A stretch of 64,000 nucleotides of DNA, from NCBI GenBank assembly GCA_937121175.1, contig CAKZKD010000018.1, positions 62,001-126,000 on the forward strand. Direction: 5' to 3'. Below the pieces are notes generated by a model that ran no database searches, had not been told where the DNA came from, and worked only from the letters and a program-made list of their open reading frames with translations. Position 1 is the stretch's first letter, and each line of letters starts with the position of its first letter. The stretch is from an uncultured Flavobacteriales bacterium. GTDB taxonomy: Bacteria > Bacteroidota > Bacteroidia > Flavobacteriales_G > Salibacteraceae. Of the stretch, positions 52,939 to 62,815 are shown one piece after another. The position numbers and the translations under genes were made by a program.

Positions 52939-54144
52939 CTAATTGAGCTTTCCAGCAATAAAGCCAGTTGTCCAAGCTGCTTGAAAATTAAAGCCTCCTG
53001 TCACTCCATCGATATCCAATACTTCTCCTGAGAAATAAAGTCCTGCCACAACTTTACTTTCCATAGTCTGATGATTTACTTCATTCAATGAAATTCCCCC
53101 GCAGGTTACAAACTCCTCTTTAAATGTTGTTTTACCTCTAACATCATAGGAATCGTTACATAACACATTCACGATTTTATTCAATTCCTTTTTTGAAACA
53201 TCAACCCAACGTTTGTCCAACGGAATTCCAACTTTCGTTATCAAATACATCCAAAGTCTTTTTGGAATTTGCTCATTTCTAAAATTCGAAATTTGAGCCA
53301 ATCTATTTGACGTCGAATGAGACTTAATCAGCTCACGAACTTCTTCCTCCGAATGTGCTGCGAGCCACGAAATTAAAATCGAAAAATGATAGTTTCTTTC
53401 TGCAAGTTCTCTCGCTCCAAACGCAGACAATTTTAGAACCGCAGGACCACTCATCCCCCAATGGGTAATAAGCACAGGTCCAGCACTTTCCAGCTTACCA
53501 CCTTGCAACCGAACCCTTGCTTCTGGCGCAACAGTTCCCATTAATTCTGAAACCGAATTTTTAGGCATATTAAAAGTAAACAAACTTGGCACCGGAAGTT
53601 CAATCTTATGCCCTAATTTTCTTAGCCATTCAAAGCCTTCTTTTTTTGGTGAACCTCCAGTTGCAACTATCACCTTTTCAAAAAGCATTTTTTGGTCATT
53701 AATTGTAAGTTGAAATTGGTCTTTATTTCGTTCAATTGCAGTGCTGGCTGATTTTGTATTTAGAATACAACCTAATTTTTCAAATTCTTGTATTAGGCAA
53801 TCCACAATAGTTTGCGAACTATCAGTTATCGGAAACACTCTATTGTCCTTTTCGGTTTTTAGAACAACATTTCGTTCACCAAACCAATCAATAGTTTCAT
53901 TTACACCAAACTGGTGAAAAGCCTTTTTCAAAAAACGACCACCTCTCGGGTAATTATTAGCCAACACGTTATTATCGAAGCAAGAATGCGTAACGTTACA
54001 CCTTCCTCCTCCACTTACTTTCACCTTAGAAAGAACTTTTGTGCTTTTTTCAAACAATACAACTCTAGCGTTCGGGTGATGTTGCTTTACAGAAATCGAA
54101 GCAAAAAATCCTGCTGCCCCCCCACCTATTACTGCAACATTCAT
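52939..54144 (-). CDS. HI0933/BaiN-family flavoprotein
   Basis: A 401-residue FAD protein. The dinucleotide fold is VAVIGGGAAGFFASISVKQ, then SKVKVSGGGRCNVTHSCFDN, KVIVATGGSPKKEGFEWL, ITHWGMSGPAVLKLSAF and the C-terminal YFSGEVLDIDGVTGGFNFQAAW. Members are annotated as aminoacetone oxidases or BaiN-type reductases; the natural substrate is uncertain. The start overlaps the stop of the GreA-like gene (TAATG at 54142-54146). Confidence 0.88.
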   Translation of the reverse strand: MNVAVIGGGAAGFFASISVKQHHPNARVVLFEKSTKVLSKVKVSGGGRCNVTHSCFDNNVLANNYPRGGRFLKKAFHQFGVNETIDWFGERNVVLKTEKDNRVFPITDSSQTIVDCLIQEFEKLGCILNTKSASTAIERNKDQFQLTINDQKMLFEKVIVATGGSPKKEGFEWLRKLGHKIELPVPSLFTFNMPKNSVSELMGTVAPEARVRLQGGKLESAGPVLITHWGMSGPAVLKLSAFGARELAERNYHFSILISWLAAHSEEEVRELIKSHSTSNRLAQISNFRNEQIPKRLWMYLITKVGIPLDKRWVDVSKKELNKIVNVLCNDSYDVRGKTTFKEEFVTCGGISLNEVNHQTMESKVVAGLYFSGEVLDIDGVTGGFNFQAAWTTGFIAGKLN

Positions 54145-54599
54145 TATTGAATAGCTTTAATTGAATGGGTAATTCCATTTACCTTAAATGATTGCCCAAC
54201 TGTTAAATGGTTAGCTGCCACCCCAAGCGGCGATGCCATGGAAATAACAAATACCTTTTTTTTATTTGCTGTAACCTCTCCAAGCGCAGGGCCAAATAAG
54301 ACTGTGAGTTTATCTGTAGTCATCAAACTTCCGTGTTCAACTTTAGTCAACTCTTGGTCTTCAGAAATAGTTAACATTGCAGCTTCCAGTTTATCAATAA
54401 AAACCAATTGTTTACCCAAGTTCTCTTGCTCCAATTGAGCTAACGCCCTTCCAGTTTCGTGTTTATCGCCAGCACTGCTTTTGGTTTCGGAGTTCGCCGA
54501 ATTTCGGACTTCCGCTAAATTTTCATTTAATTTTCTGCGTTTGTCCCCAATCACAGATTTACAAACTCTTATCAGTTCGACTTTAAATGAATTGTTCAA
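54144..54599 (-). CDS. GreA/GreB-like protein
   Basis: A 151-residue protein. The N-terminal half has a coiled-coil-like SAGDKHETGRALAQLEQENL, GKQLVFIDKLEAAM, and the C-terminus MASPLGVAANHLTVGQSFKV resembles the GreA C-terminal SPLGKALLGKKVGD segment. Such proteins are often annotated as hypothetical or misnamed 3-oxoacyl-ACP synthase in Bacteroidota. RNA-polymerase binding is inference. No ATG is near; TTG at 54599 is used. Confidence 0.65.
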   Translation of the reverse strand: MNNSFKVELIRVCKSVIGDKRRKLNENLAEVRNSANSETKSSAGDKHETGRALAQLEQENLGKQLVFIDKLEAAMLTISEDQELTKVEHGSLMTTDKLTVLFGPALGEVTANKKKVFVISMASPLGVAANHLTVGQSFKVNGITHSIKAIQ

Positions 54600-54611
54600 A
54601 TCTTAAATGGA

Positions 54612-55103
54612 TTACTTTTTATCGGCACTATCGGCCAATGCCAGACTAAGTGCTTTAAATAATTGGCCATCTGTAATTCGAGCGCCATTTTCTGTCATTG
54701 CAAATAACTCTAACTCTCGCTCTAATTTGTAATCTCGAGCTGCGGTATATACCTCAATATCACCAGGAGGATTGGACATGGCAATTTCCAAATCTTCTGG
54801 TTTGGTAAAGTCAATTTCTGTGTTAGGGTCTATTTTCATGCCTACCATAGTCAATTTCTTTTCATTGCACTGAAATGTTTGAACCTCATTTGGGGTGCGG
54901 ATTTCTAAAAAATCAATTTTTCGCATAACTGCTTCAAAGATTACATCGCTAAACAAATCCATAATTTTTATGGCTTCCTTAGGATTGTCCTCTTTTATTT
55001 TGCCCCAATCTTCTCCCGTAATTCCATTTACGACTAAGTAATCGATAAACTCTTTTTCAAATTCTTGGAGTTCTTCATGACTCAACAATCTATACTTTGG
55101 CAT
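54612..55103 (-). CDS. DUF6495-like protein
   Basis: A 163-residue protein opening PKYRLLSHEELQEFEKEFIDYL and VVNGITGEDWGKIKEDNPKE, then LFSDVIFEAVMRKIDFLEIR. This is what I recall of the DUF6495 family, found in Bacteroidota. No catalytic motif is seen. It leads an operon with the GreA-like and flavoprotein genes, 12 bases apart. Confidence 0.75.
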   Translation of the reverse strand: MPKYRLLSHEELQEFEKEFIDYLVVNGITGEDWGKIKEDNPKEAIKIMDLFSDVIFEAVMRKIDFLEIRTPNEVQTFQCNEKKLTMVGMKIDPNTEIDFTKPEDLEIAMSNPPGDIEVYTAARDYKLERELELFAMTENGARITDGQLFKALSLALADSADKK

Positions 55104-55236
55104 ATACTGTATTTTGTTGCAAAATTAATCGGTTGGCGTGATTCCGTGTATAGAAGCTTTCTCCAAGTTACCATTCTTTATCACATAGCTTCCCAAACTA
55201 CTTTAACAATCTATCCTCGGACTTTACTATTGCAAA

Positions 55237-56451
55237 ATGATTTTCATTCTGCTGTTGGTTATTCTGATATTGGAGGTGTACCCGTTTCTTGCTTTTCTAC
55301 CTCACTTTGCAGGAAATCAATCTTTATTGTTCTCCTTCTATTTTGTTTCTCTTTCTACATTATCGTATTTGGGGATGGGTATATATATGTATCAAGGACG
55401 TTTTCAACAAAAATCGCATTCCTACACTACAAATATTCTCGCAAGCGTTGCCTTTTCTTGGATAATTGGAAAAGTCATTTTGGTTATTGGGTTACTTGTC
55501 GAAGATATATATAGACTAAGCCTATTTGGCTATCAGAGCATAATTGAAGCCGAGGCCACTTTTCCAACTAGAAACGGATTATTTGATTTAACGTTCTACA
55601 TGCTCTCCTTTGTATTTATGCTTTTTTTAATCTACGGAGTTGTTTACGGGAAATATCATTTTAAACTTCACAGAGTCGAACTAAAACTAAAAGATTTACC
55701 CAAGCAGTTTGATGGTTTTAAAATCGTTCAATTTTCGGACGCACATTTGGGTTCCTTCGATAAAATGAGCGGATTCAAGAAAGGAATAGATTTAATAAAA
55801 TCTACTCAACTAGATTTACTCGTGTTTACGGGTGACTTAGTTAACAATTTAGCTGCTGAGGCAGAACCGTACATTCCACATTTCAAAGAGCTTACTGCAA
55901 AATATGGTAAACTAGCCATCTTGGGCAATCACGATTATGCAGACTACGTTTCTTGGCCGAATGAAATCGAGAAAAGAAAAAACTTAGAACGCTTAGCTGA
56001 AATTCACGCAGAAATGGGATTTCATCTCTTAGATAATGAAAATGTAACCGTTCAAAAAAATGATGCTTACATCTATGTGGCTGGAGTTCAAAATTGGGGT
56101 CTTCCCCCTTTTCCTCAACACGGCGATTTAAATAAAGCGATTCAAGGAATTCCAGAGAATGCCATTACTATTTTATTATCTCACGATGCTTCGCATTGGG
56201 ACGCTCAAATCAAAAACCACAAGCACCAGATTCATTTGACCCTCAGTGGGCATACTCATGGTATGCAATTCGGAATTGACCTACCTTTCTTCAAATGGAG
56301 CCCTGTAAAACTGAAGTACCCAAAATGGGCAGGACTCTATCGCGAGAACTCAAGATATTTATACGTTAACCGCGGATTTGGATTTTTAGGTTTTCCAGGA
56401 CGTTCTGGAATTCGACCAGAAGTAACCGAATTTGTACTGAAATCTGAGTAG
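55237..56451 (+). CDS. Membrane-anchored metallophosphoesterase
   Basis: A 404-residue protein with about four N-terminal transmembrane segments (IFILLLVILILEVYPFLAFL, FYFVSLSTLSYLGMGIYMY, VAFSWIIGKVILVIGLLVED, MLSFVFMLFLIYGVVYG). The C-terminal calcineurin-like domain has FSDAHLGSF, FTGDLVNNLA, LGNHDYADY, LLSHDASHW and LSGHTHGMQFG, all metal-ligand blocks. It probably cleaves a phosphoester, perhaps a lipid, at the membrane. Confidence 0.92.
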   Translation: MIFILLLVILILEVYPFLAFLPHFAGNQSLLFSFYFVSLSTLSYLGMGIYMYQGRFQQKSHSYTTNILASVAFSWIIGKVILVIGLLVEDIYRLSLFGYQSIIEAEATFPTRNGLFDLTFYMLSFVFMLFLIYGVVYGKYHFKLHRVELKLKDLPKQFDGFKIVQFSDAHLGSFDKMSGFKKGIDLIKSTQLDLLVFTGDLVNNLAAEAEPYIPHFKELTAKYGKLAILGNHDYADYVSWPNEIEKRKNLERLAEIHAEMGFHLLDNENVTVQKNDAYIYVAGVQNWGLPPFPQHGDLNKAIQGIPENAITILLSHDASHWDAQIKNHKHQIHLTLSGHTHGMQFGIDLPFFKWSPVKLKYPKWAGLYRENSRYLYVNRGFGFLGFPGRSGIRPEVTEFVLKSE

Positions 56452-56624
56452 TACAGCGAATACCAATCACGAAAATGGTTTTTGATTTTGTAGTTAAAAC
56501 AAATGAGTGTATATTCACCCCTTATTAATTAATTACAGGTTATTAACATATCATCAAAAAAATGGTGAATTATTAAACAATACCCTTAAATTCGCATCAA
56601 ATTTTATAACTAAAACAAAAAACT

Positions 56625-59600
56625 ATGAATAGAATTTTATTTCTTTCTGTCAGCTTACTTCTAATGTGGGCTGGTTCTAATGCACAAATTGTGCTACAAG
56701 AGAATTTTAATGGGACTACATTACCTACAAATTGGACAAATACTTCTGCCTCTACGGGTTTTTGGATTTTCAGTACAGGTCCTGGTTTTGGAGTTTCAGG
56801 AACACAAGACCACACAGGAAGCGGCGGGAATTATGCTTGGATCGATTTCTCAGGAACAGATGATATCAATGTAACATTAACGGCACCTGCAGTTGATGTA
56901 TCGGCACTTACAACTCCTTATTTAGAGTTTGCCTATGAAAGTTATTACACTGGAACAAATGCAAATTTCCTGTTTAATCTCGTAATGGTTCAAGCTTGGA
57001 ATGGTAGTAGCTGGGATACGGTAAGTAGTTTACAAGGAAACACTGCACAAGGATGGGAAGTACTTGGATATGATTTAAGTACTAACACCTATGCTAGTGG
57101 TGACAGTGTTCGTGTACGCTTTGTCGGTGAAACTGGTGGTGATGGTTTTGATTATGAAAATGACTTATTGATTGACGACGTTGTTATAAAAGAGGCTCCT
57201 ACTTGTTTTACACCTTCATCTCCAAATGCGACTAGCATTACTACTACAAGTGCAAATTTAGGTTGGACCGCCAATGGAAATAACACTCCTGCGGTAACGC
57301 AATGGCAGATTAGTTATGGTGGCAGTGGATTTACTGCAGGTTCTGGTACTCAAGTAATGACAAGTACAAATCCTCATAATTTAACCGGGTTAAGTTCGAA
57401 TACAACATATGACTGGTATGTAAGATCTGTTTGTGGAGCTGGAGATACTAGTACTTGGAGCCCTTCTAATACCTTTTCAACCCCATGTAGCCCATACACA
57501 CTTCCTTATTCTGAAGGATTTGAAAGTGGATTTACGCACAACACTGCTGTTGGAGGTTGTCTTTCCCAAGAAAGTGTAATTGGAACTCAAACTTGGACAA
57601 CCAATACAGGAGCAATTACTGCGAATAATAGAACTGCTAGAACAGGTTCTGCGAGTGCCTTTCTGCGATATACTAATACCGATTGGCTATTTATTCCAGT
57701 TACCTTAACAGGTGGTGTAAGTTATACTGCCGAAGTATATGCGAAACAAGATGGAACTACAACAACCAACTCTGATGTTGGAATTAGTTATGGTTCTACA
57801 AATGATGCGGATAGTATGACTAATACTGTCGTCTCGCCTGTAGGCATTGACGATTCTTACCAGTTAATTCAGGGTACATTTACCCCTGGTAGTTCAGGAA
57901 CGTACTACATTGGAATTAAAGGTTATATGAACGGTTCACCTTGGTACATAACAATTGATGATATTAAAGTTTATGCAACGCCTAATTGTTTGGCACCAAC
58001 TGCATTAAGCACATCAAGCCTTACTACTACAAGTGCTAATTTGAGTTGGACAGAAAATAACACTCCAGCGGTAACACAATGGGTAGTGAGCTATGGGGCA
58101 AGTGGTGTTTCCGCGAGTGCAGGCACATGGATTAATACTTCTACTAACCCTCACAGTTTAACAGGGTTAAGTGCAAATACAACTTATGATTACTATGTAA
58201 GGTCTATTTGTGGTGCAGGTGATACTAGTAGTTGGGCTGGTCCAGCATCGTTTACTACTCCTTGTAATCCTTATACACTACCTTATTTTGAGGGATTTGA
58301 AAGTGGATTTACACACAACGCCGCTGTTGGAGGTTGCCTTTCGCAAGAAATTGTAACTGGAAATCAAACTTGGACAGCTAATACTGGAGCTATTTCAGAT
58401 CGTAATAGAACACCAAGAACCGGTACCTCAAGTACTTTCTTGAGATACGGTAATGAGGATTGGCTATTTATACCTGTTACTCTTGTTGGAGGTACAAACT
58501 ACACCGCAGAAGTATATGCTAAACAAGATGGTACTGGACTAACTAATTCTGACGTTGGAATTAGCTATGGCACAACAAATACTGCTGCAGGTATGACAAA
58601 TACAATTGTTTCATCTGTTGGAATTGACGATCAATATCAATTAATTAAAGGCTCATTTACCCCTCCTTCCTCCGGAACATACTACATAGGTATTAAAGGT
58701 TATATGAATGGTTCACCCTGGTACATAACAATGGATGATATTTCGATTTATGCAACTCCTACTGCAGATTTTGGAGTACGTACAATATTTGCTACCAGCG
58801 GAGATTGTGGAGCAGATTCAAGCGAGGTACGAGTTGAAGTTTATAACTTTGGTATTGCCGCACAAACAAATGTTTCAGTTACCGCTGAGGTTTCTGGAGC
58901 AGTTACTGCTACCGTAAGTAACACTATTGCTTCACTCGCTCCGTTTACCGCTGACACTATTGTTCTTGGAACAATTAACACTAGAGCTGGTGGAACGGTT
59001 AACTTTAAATCGTTTACTGCATTAGCTGGAGATCAGAAAAACGATAACGACACCATAGAATTGAATGGTATTGATTATGGTGCTATTCCTGCTACTCCTT
59101 CTGTTGACTCCATTGCCATTTGTAGAGGTATAGATACAATTATAAGGGCATCGCTTGGAGCCAACTACAGATGGTATGATCAAGCAGTTGGAGGTACTTT
59201 ACTTTCATCTACGGATTCTTTGAATGTTACAAACGCTTCTGCCAATGATACTTTTTATGTAGAAGCATATAATCAAGTGTCTGAAACCTTTGGGGCTACG
59301 ACTGCTCCAACTGGAGGGTTTATAACGGCGGCTACTGGTTGGGGAGTTGGATTCAACGTAAATAGCTCGTCTGTAATTATTGATTCAGTAACTATATATC
59401 CTACTGGTACTGGAACTATAACGATTCATGTAAGTAATTATGCTGGAGTTCCTATTATGAGCTCTGCCCCTATTACCATCTCAGGAGCTAGTTTAACAAA
59501 AATGAGAGTACCTGTTGGCCTTACAGTTCCTGCAGGTATGTATAAAATGACTATGTCGTATACTGGAATCACAAGCCTCGGACGAAATAGTGGTCATTCA

Positions 59601-61391
59601 TTTCCATTAACTAGTAGTGGTGGTGAAGTAACTATTTTAGGTGGATCTACAGGAACCGGTAATCCTACTTCTACTAATAACTACTGGTTCTACGATTTTG
59701 GAATTACAGTTGCTGGATGTCCTTCTGATAGAGCAGTTAGCACCATGAGCGTTGATTTAGGTTCGGGTGTAGCTTCTACTAGACTACCGGAGTATTGCGA
59801 TGGTGATGATTCTGATACGCTTAGATTTGCAACTGTGCCAGGTGGAACATATACAGGTACAGCAGTTAAGAATGGTGTATTCGTTCCGGATTCAGGAATG
59901 GTTGGACAAAACGAAATTGTATATCAAGTTCCTAGTTTAATTGGTTGTATTGATACAATTGTTAGAAATATTACCATTCATGCCTTACCGACGCTTTCTT
60001 TAAGTACACCAAGTATGACTTGTATTGGTGACGATACGCTTAAATTACGAACTGGTTTACCGGTAGGTGGAACATACACGGTGAACGGCAATGTTGACTC
60101 ATTAATTCTATCAAATAACCCAAGGGTTGATACGGTTTTGTATGCATATACAGACACAAATACATGTTCGAATTCAATTGAAAGACTGGTGAGTGTTAAT
60201 TCAAATCCTGTCGTTGCTTTTGCTCCAATTACGCCTGCTTGTGATGGCGATTCTGTGGTAATCCTTAATCAAGGAACTCCAACTGGTGCAGGTGGTGTTT
60301 ATTTTGGTAGTAATAATATAATCAACGGAAACTACTTCCCTACAAGAGTTATTAACGATACACTTCATTACTTGTATGTGGATTCAAATAATTGTACGGA
60401 CACCGCCACGCAGGTTCTGGCAGTAAATGCTTTACCAACGGTTATGTTTGGTAACCTTACTGGAATTTGTAAGAATGCTCCTATTGTGGCATTATCTGGT
60501 GGTTCACCTGCTGGTGGAACCTATAGTGGCAACAGTGTTACTGGGGCCAATTTTGACCCAGCTAGTGCAAATGCACAGGAACTTATTACCTATACATTTA
60601 CTGACGCAAATAATTGCGTAAATAGTGATACGTCCACAATCCAAGTGTTTGATGTACCTAATGTGAGGATAAACATTGTTAGTGATATTTGCAAGGATGA
60701 TGGTCTGGTACAAATATCTGGAGCTTCTCCTTCTGGTGGTACTTACTCAGGTTCTGGAGTTGTTGGAACTGATAGTGTTAATACCGCTGTATTAGCAGTA
60801 GGTAATCACCCTATCTCCTACTCTTTCACTGATGCAAACAATTGTACAGACAGCAATGCAACTACTTTTGATATTCTAGCGAATCCTAATTTCTCAATAA
60901 GTGGTATTCTTGAAGGTTGTGGAGATTCTATACCGGAATTGACTACTTCATTATCCGGTGCAAGCTATAATATTAAGTGGAGTAATGGTGTTCAAGGTAA
61001 TATTGCACAATTCACTACTACTGGTCAAGCTTGGGCAAAAGTTACTGATGTAACCACTCCTCAAAGATGTGCTTCTTACGATACTACTGATGTAGTATAT
61101 AGCGAACTCTGTGTTGGTCTTGAAGAATTTACTTTAATTACAGATGTAAATGTTTATCCGAACCCTAACTCGGGTACGTTTACAATTGAATTGAATAATG
61201 TGAATGAGTCAAGTGTAACCATTAACGTTATTTCAGCTTCTGGTCAATTGGTTTATTCTTCTATCAAAGAAATCAATGGACAACAATTGGTTACAGAAGT
61301 TTCATTAGAAACAGTTGAAACAGGAATCTATTTTGTTAGAATTCAAGGTAAAACTAGCGCAACAGTACAAAGAGTTACTGTTAGCGAATAG
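56625..61391 (+). CDS. Giant secreted protein with fibronectin III, MAM/Ig-like repeats and T9SS domain
   Basis: A 1588-residue protein with signal peptide (ILFLSVSLLLMWAGSNAQ). An N-terminal MAM-like domain (QENFNGTTLPTNWTN, SYYTGTNANFLFNLVM, FDYENDLLIDDVVIKEA) is followed by two near-identical units of fibronectin III plus lectin-like domain (residues 192-452 and 453-711). Later come an Ig-like domain (YRWYDQAVGGTLLSSTDSL) and five short cysteine-bearing GGTY-type repeats. The last 80 residues (VYPNPNSGTFTIEL, VISASGQLVYSS, VETGIYFVRIQ) are a T9SS sorting domain. It is probably a large adhesin. Confidence 0.88.
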   Translation: MNRILFLSVSLLLMWAGSNAQIVLQENFNGTTLPTNWTNTSASTGFWIFSTGPGFGVSGTQDHTGSGGNYAWIDFSGTDDINVTLTAPAVDVSALTTPYLEFAYESYYTGTNANFLFNLVMVQAWNGSSWDTVSSLQGNTAQGWEVLGYDLSTNTYASGDSVRVRFVGETGGDGFDYENDLLIDDVVIKEAPTCFTPSSPNATSITTTSANLGWTANGNNTPAVTQWQISYGGSGFTAGSGTQVMTSTNPHNLTGLSSNTTYDWYVRSVCGAGDTSTWSPSNTFSTPCSPYTLPYSEGFESGFTHNTAVGGCLSQESVIGTQTWTTNTGAITANNRTARTGSASAFLRYTNTDWLFIPVTLTGGVSYTAEVYAKQDGTTTTNSDVGISYGSTNDADSMTNTVVSPVGIDDSYQLIQGTFTPGSSGTYYIGIKGYMNGSPWYITIDDIKVYATPNCLAPTALSTSSLTTTSANLSWTENNTPAVTQWVVSYGASGVSASAGTWINTSTNPHSLTGLSANTTYDYYVRSICGAGDTSSWAGPASFTTPCNPYTLPYFEGFESGFTHNAAVGGCLSQEIVTGNQTWTANTGAISDRNRTPRTGTSSTFLRYGNEDWLFIPVTLVGGTNYTAEVYAKQDGTGLTNSDVGISYGTTNTAAGMTNTIVSSVGIDDQYQLIKGSFTPPSSGTYYIGIKGYMNGSPWYITMDDISIYATPTADFGVRTIFATSGDCGADSSEVRVEVYNFGIAAQTNVSVTAEVSGAVTATVSNTIASLAPFTADTIVLGTINTRAGGTVNFKSFTALAGDQKNDNDTIELNGIDYGAIPATPSVDSIAICRGIDTIIRASLGANYRWYDQAVGGTLLSSTDSLNVTNASANDTFYVEAYNQVSETFGATTAPTGGFITAATGWGVGFNVNSSSVIIDSVTIYPTGTGTITIHVSNYAGVPIMSSAPITISGASLTKMRVPVGLTVPAGMYKMTMSYTGITSLGRNSGHSFPLTSSGGEVTILGGSTGTGNPTSTNNYWFYDFGITVAGCPSDRAVSTMSVDLGSGVASTRLPEYCDGDDSDTLRFATVPGGTYTGTAVKNGVFVPDSGMVGQNEIVYQVPSLIGCIDTIVRNITIHALPTLSLSTPSMTCIGDDTLKLRTGLPVGGTYTVNGNVDSLILSNNPRVDTVLYAYTDTNTCSNSIERLVSVNSNPVVAFAPITPACDGDSVVILNQGTPTGAGGVYFGSNNIINGNYFPTRVINDTLHYLYVDSNNCTDTATQVLAVNALPTVMFGNLTGICKNAPIVALSGGSPAGGTYSGNSVTGANFDPASANAQELITYTFTDANNCVNSDTSTIQVFDVPNVRINIVSDICKDDGLVQISGASPSGGTYSGSGVVGTDSVNTAVLAVGNHPISYSFTDANNCTDSNATTFDILANPNFSISGILEGCGDSIPELTTSLSGASYNIKWSNGVQGNIAQFTTTGQAWAKVTDVTTPQRCASYDTTDVVYSELCVGLEEFTLITDVNVYPNPNSGTFTIELNNVNESSVTINVISASGQLVYSSIKEINGQQLVTEVSLETVETGIYFVRIQGKTSATVQRVTVSE
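57198..58757 (+). repeat. Tandem duplication inside the giant T9SS protein
   Basis: Two adjacent units, 57198-57980 and 57981-58757, encode closely similar 261- and 259-residue segments (ESGFTHNTAVGGCLSQE and ESGFTHNAAVGGCLSQE; YYIGIKGYMNGSPWYIT in both). Confidence 0.85.
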
Positions 61392-61410
61392 TCTTCTCTA
61401 ATAAATCATT

Positions 61411-61448
61411 AAAAAGCCCGATTGGAAATTCCAATCGGGCTTTTTTTA
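61411..61448 (+). terminator. Intrinsic terminator after the giant T9SS gene
   Basis: Long stem AAAAGCCCGATTGGA / TCCAATCGGGCTTTT with a three-base loop, followed by T. Confidence 0.88.
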
Positions 61449-61640
61449 TGGTGTAATGGCAGCTATTTTTAGTTCGTAGTGAATGTATTTCAGCTTCACC
61501 ACTCTGCGAGGTTTAGTTAAGATTATCTTCCGTTATTCCTTATTATGATTAAAAACACAGCCCTGAAATACAGTTTAGATAAGAATGCCATACAAGGGAG
61601 AAGTCTAAGGTACGGTTCAATTTGCACTTTCAAATAATTA
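61449..61640. other. Non-coding gap
   Basis: Between the giant T9SS gene and the tRNA-Asp terminator I see no open frame of note, RNA or repeat. Confidence 0.5.
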
Positions 61641-61645
61641 CAAAC

Positions 61646-61679
61646 AAAAAAAGCCCTCCTTTTGGGAGAGCTTTTTTTG
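61646..61679 (-). terminator. Intrinsic terminator after tRNA-Asp
   Basis: Stem AAAAGCTCTCC / GGAGGGCTTTT read on the minus strand with a T run, seven bases past the tRNA. Confidence 0.75.
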
Positions 61680-61685
61680 TTTCAG

Positions 61686-61759
61686 CGGTCCGGACGAGAC
61701 TCGAACTCGCGACCCCCTGCGTGACAGGCAGGTATTCTAACCAACTGAACTACCGGACC
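61686..61759 (-). tRNA. tRNA-Asp (anticodon GTC)
   Basis: Minus-strand cloverleaf of 74 bases: acceptor GGTCCGG with CCGGACC, anticodon loop CTGTCAC with GTC, T-arm GAGTTCGAGTCTC. Discriminator G; CCA is not encoded. Confidence 0.96.
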
Positions 61760-61786
61760 TTTTGAAAACCCAGTGGGTTTTCAAAA
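61760..61786. repeat. Perfect palindrome abutting tRNA-Asp
   Basis: Arms TTTTGAAAACCCA and TGGGTTTTCAAAA flank a single G; it touches the tRNA 5' end. A 17-base word (TTTTCAAAATGACTACT) at 61778-61794 recurs at 61860-61876. Confidence 0.75.
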
Positions 61787-62003
61787 TGACTACTAATTAA
61801 AGTAGTACAACAATCTATATTTAAGAACAAACCCAAAACCAAACGAATTCGACTGTGGATTTTCAAAATGACTACTCTTTCGAATAACCAATAAATTTTT
61901 GTGGTTTTGAAAGAACTATTGTCTGCATGCAAACGAGCGGCAAAAGTAACCGATTTTTAAATCCTTACAAGACTTTTAAATAAAATTATACTGATTTTTT
62001 AAT

Positions 62004-62771
62004 CTACTTAGTTTTGGCCTCTTCCCAAATTTCATCCATTTCTTGCAAAGTCATTTTACTCAGGGTTTTACCTTGACTAAGAACCTTCTTCTCCAGGTAT
62101 TGAAATCTATCCATAAACTTTATGTTCGTTCTTTCGAGAGCTAGATCTGGGTCAATGTCCAAAAACCGAGCGTAATTAATAACGGAAAATAAAACATCAC
62201 CCAATTCCCCTTCAACTTTGTCCTTATTCGACTTGTTTTCGACTTCGAACTTAAGTTCATCCAATTCTTCATTTACTTTTTCCCAAACCTGATCTTTATT
62301 GTCCCAATCGAATCCTACTCCCCTAGCCTTTTCTTGAATTCGATTCGCTTTTACCATGGCTGGCAATGAGGTTGGGACTCCTGCTAAAACCGATTTTTTC
62401 CCTTCTTTTAGTTTGAGTTGTTCCCAATTGGCCTTTACTTCTTCTTCGGTCGTTGCTTCAACATCACCATAAATATGCGGATGTCTATGAACCAATTTGT
62501 CACAAATGGCATTTAGAACATCGGTAATATCAAATGCTCCTTTTTCTGACGCAATTTTTGAATAAAAAACCATGTGCAACATAATATCACCAATCTCTCC
62601 TTTCAGCTCTTCTAGGTCATTCTTTAAAATTGCATCCGCCAATTCATAGGTTTCTTCGATTGTCAATTTGCGCAGCGATTCTAGGGTTTGTTTTTTATCC
62701 CACGGACATTTTTCGCGCAAATCATCCATAATATTTAGTAATCTTTCAAAGGCTGCTAATCGAGTATCCAT
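62004..62771 (-). CDS. mazG: Nucleoside triphosphate pyrophosphohydrolase
   Basis: A 255-residue protein with two MazG domains. LNIMDDLREKCPWDKKQTLESLRK, then LTIEETYELADAI and ELKGEIGDIMLHMVFYSKIA carry the EExxE/ExxD metal motifs; the second repeat has KVNEELDELKFEVENKSNKD and VEGELGDVLFSVINYAR. It hydrolyses nucleoside triphosphates to monophosphates and cleans the pool. It is divergent from the dltD gene. Confidence 0.94.
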   Translation of the reverse strand: MDTRLAAFERLLNIMDDLREKCPWDKKQTLESLRKLTIEETYELADAILKNDLEELKGEIGDIMLHMVFYSKIASEKGAFDITDVLNAICDKLVHRHPHIYGDVEATTEEEVKANWEQLKLKEGKKSVLAGVPTSLPAMVKANRIQEKARGVGFDWDNKDQVWEKVNEELDELKFEVENKSNKDKVEGELGDVLFSVINYARFLDIDPDLALERTNIKFMDRFQYLEKKVLSQGKTLSKMTLQEMDEIWEEAKTK

Positions 62772-62815
62772 TTCTAAATATTTAGTTATGTGTTAAGTGA
62801 AAACAAAAGAATAGA

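Noticed and set aside
55065..55514. 149-codon plus-strand frame before the metallophosphoesterase
   Set aside because: It overlaps the phosphoesterase start in another frame and lacks family features; the phosphoesterase frame fits known motifs.
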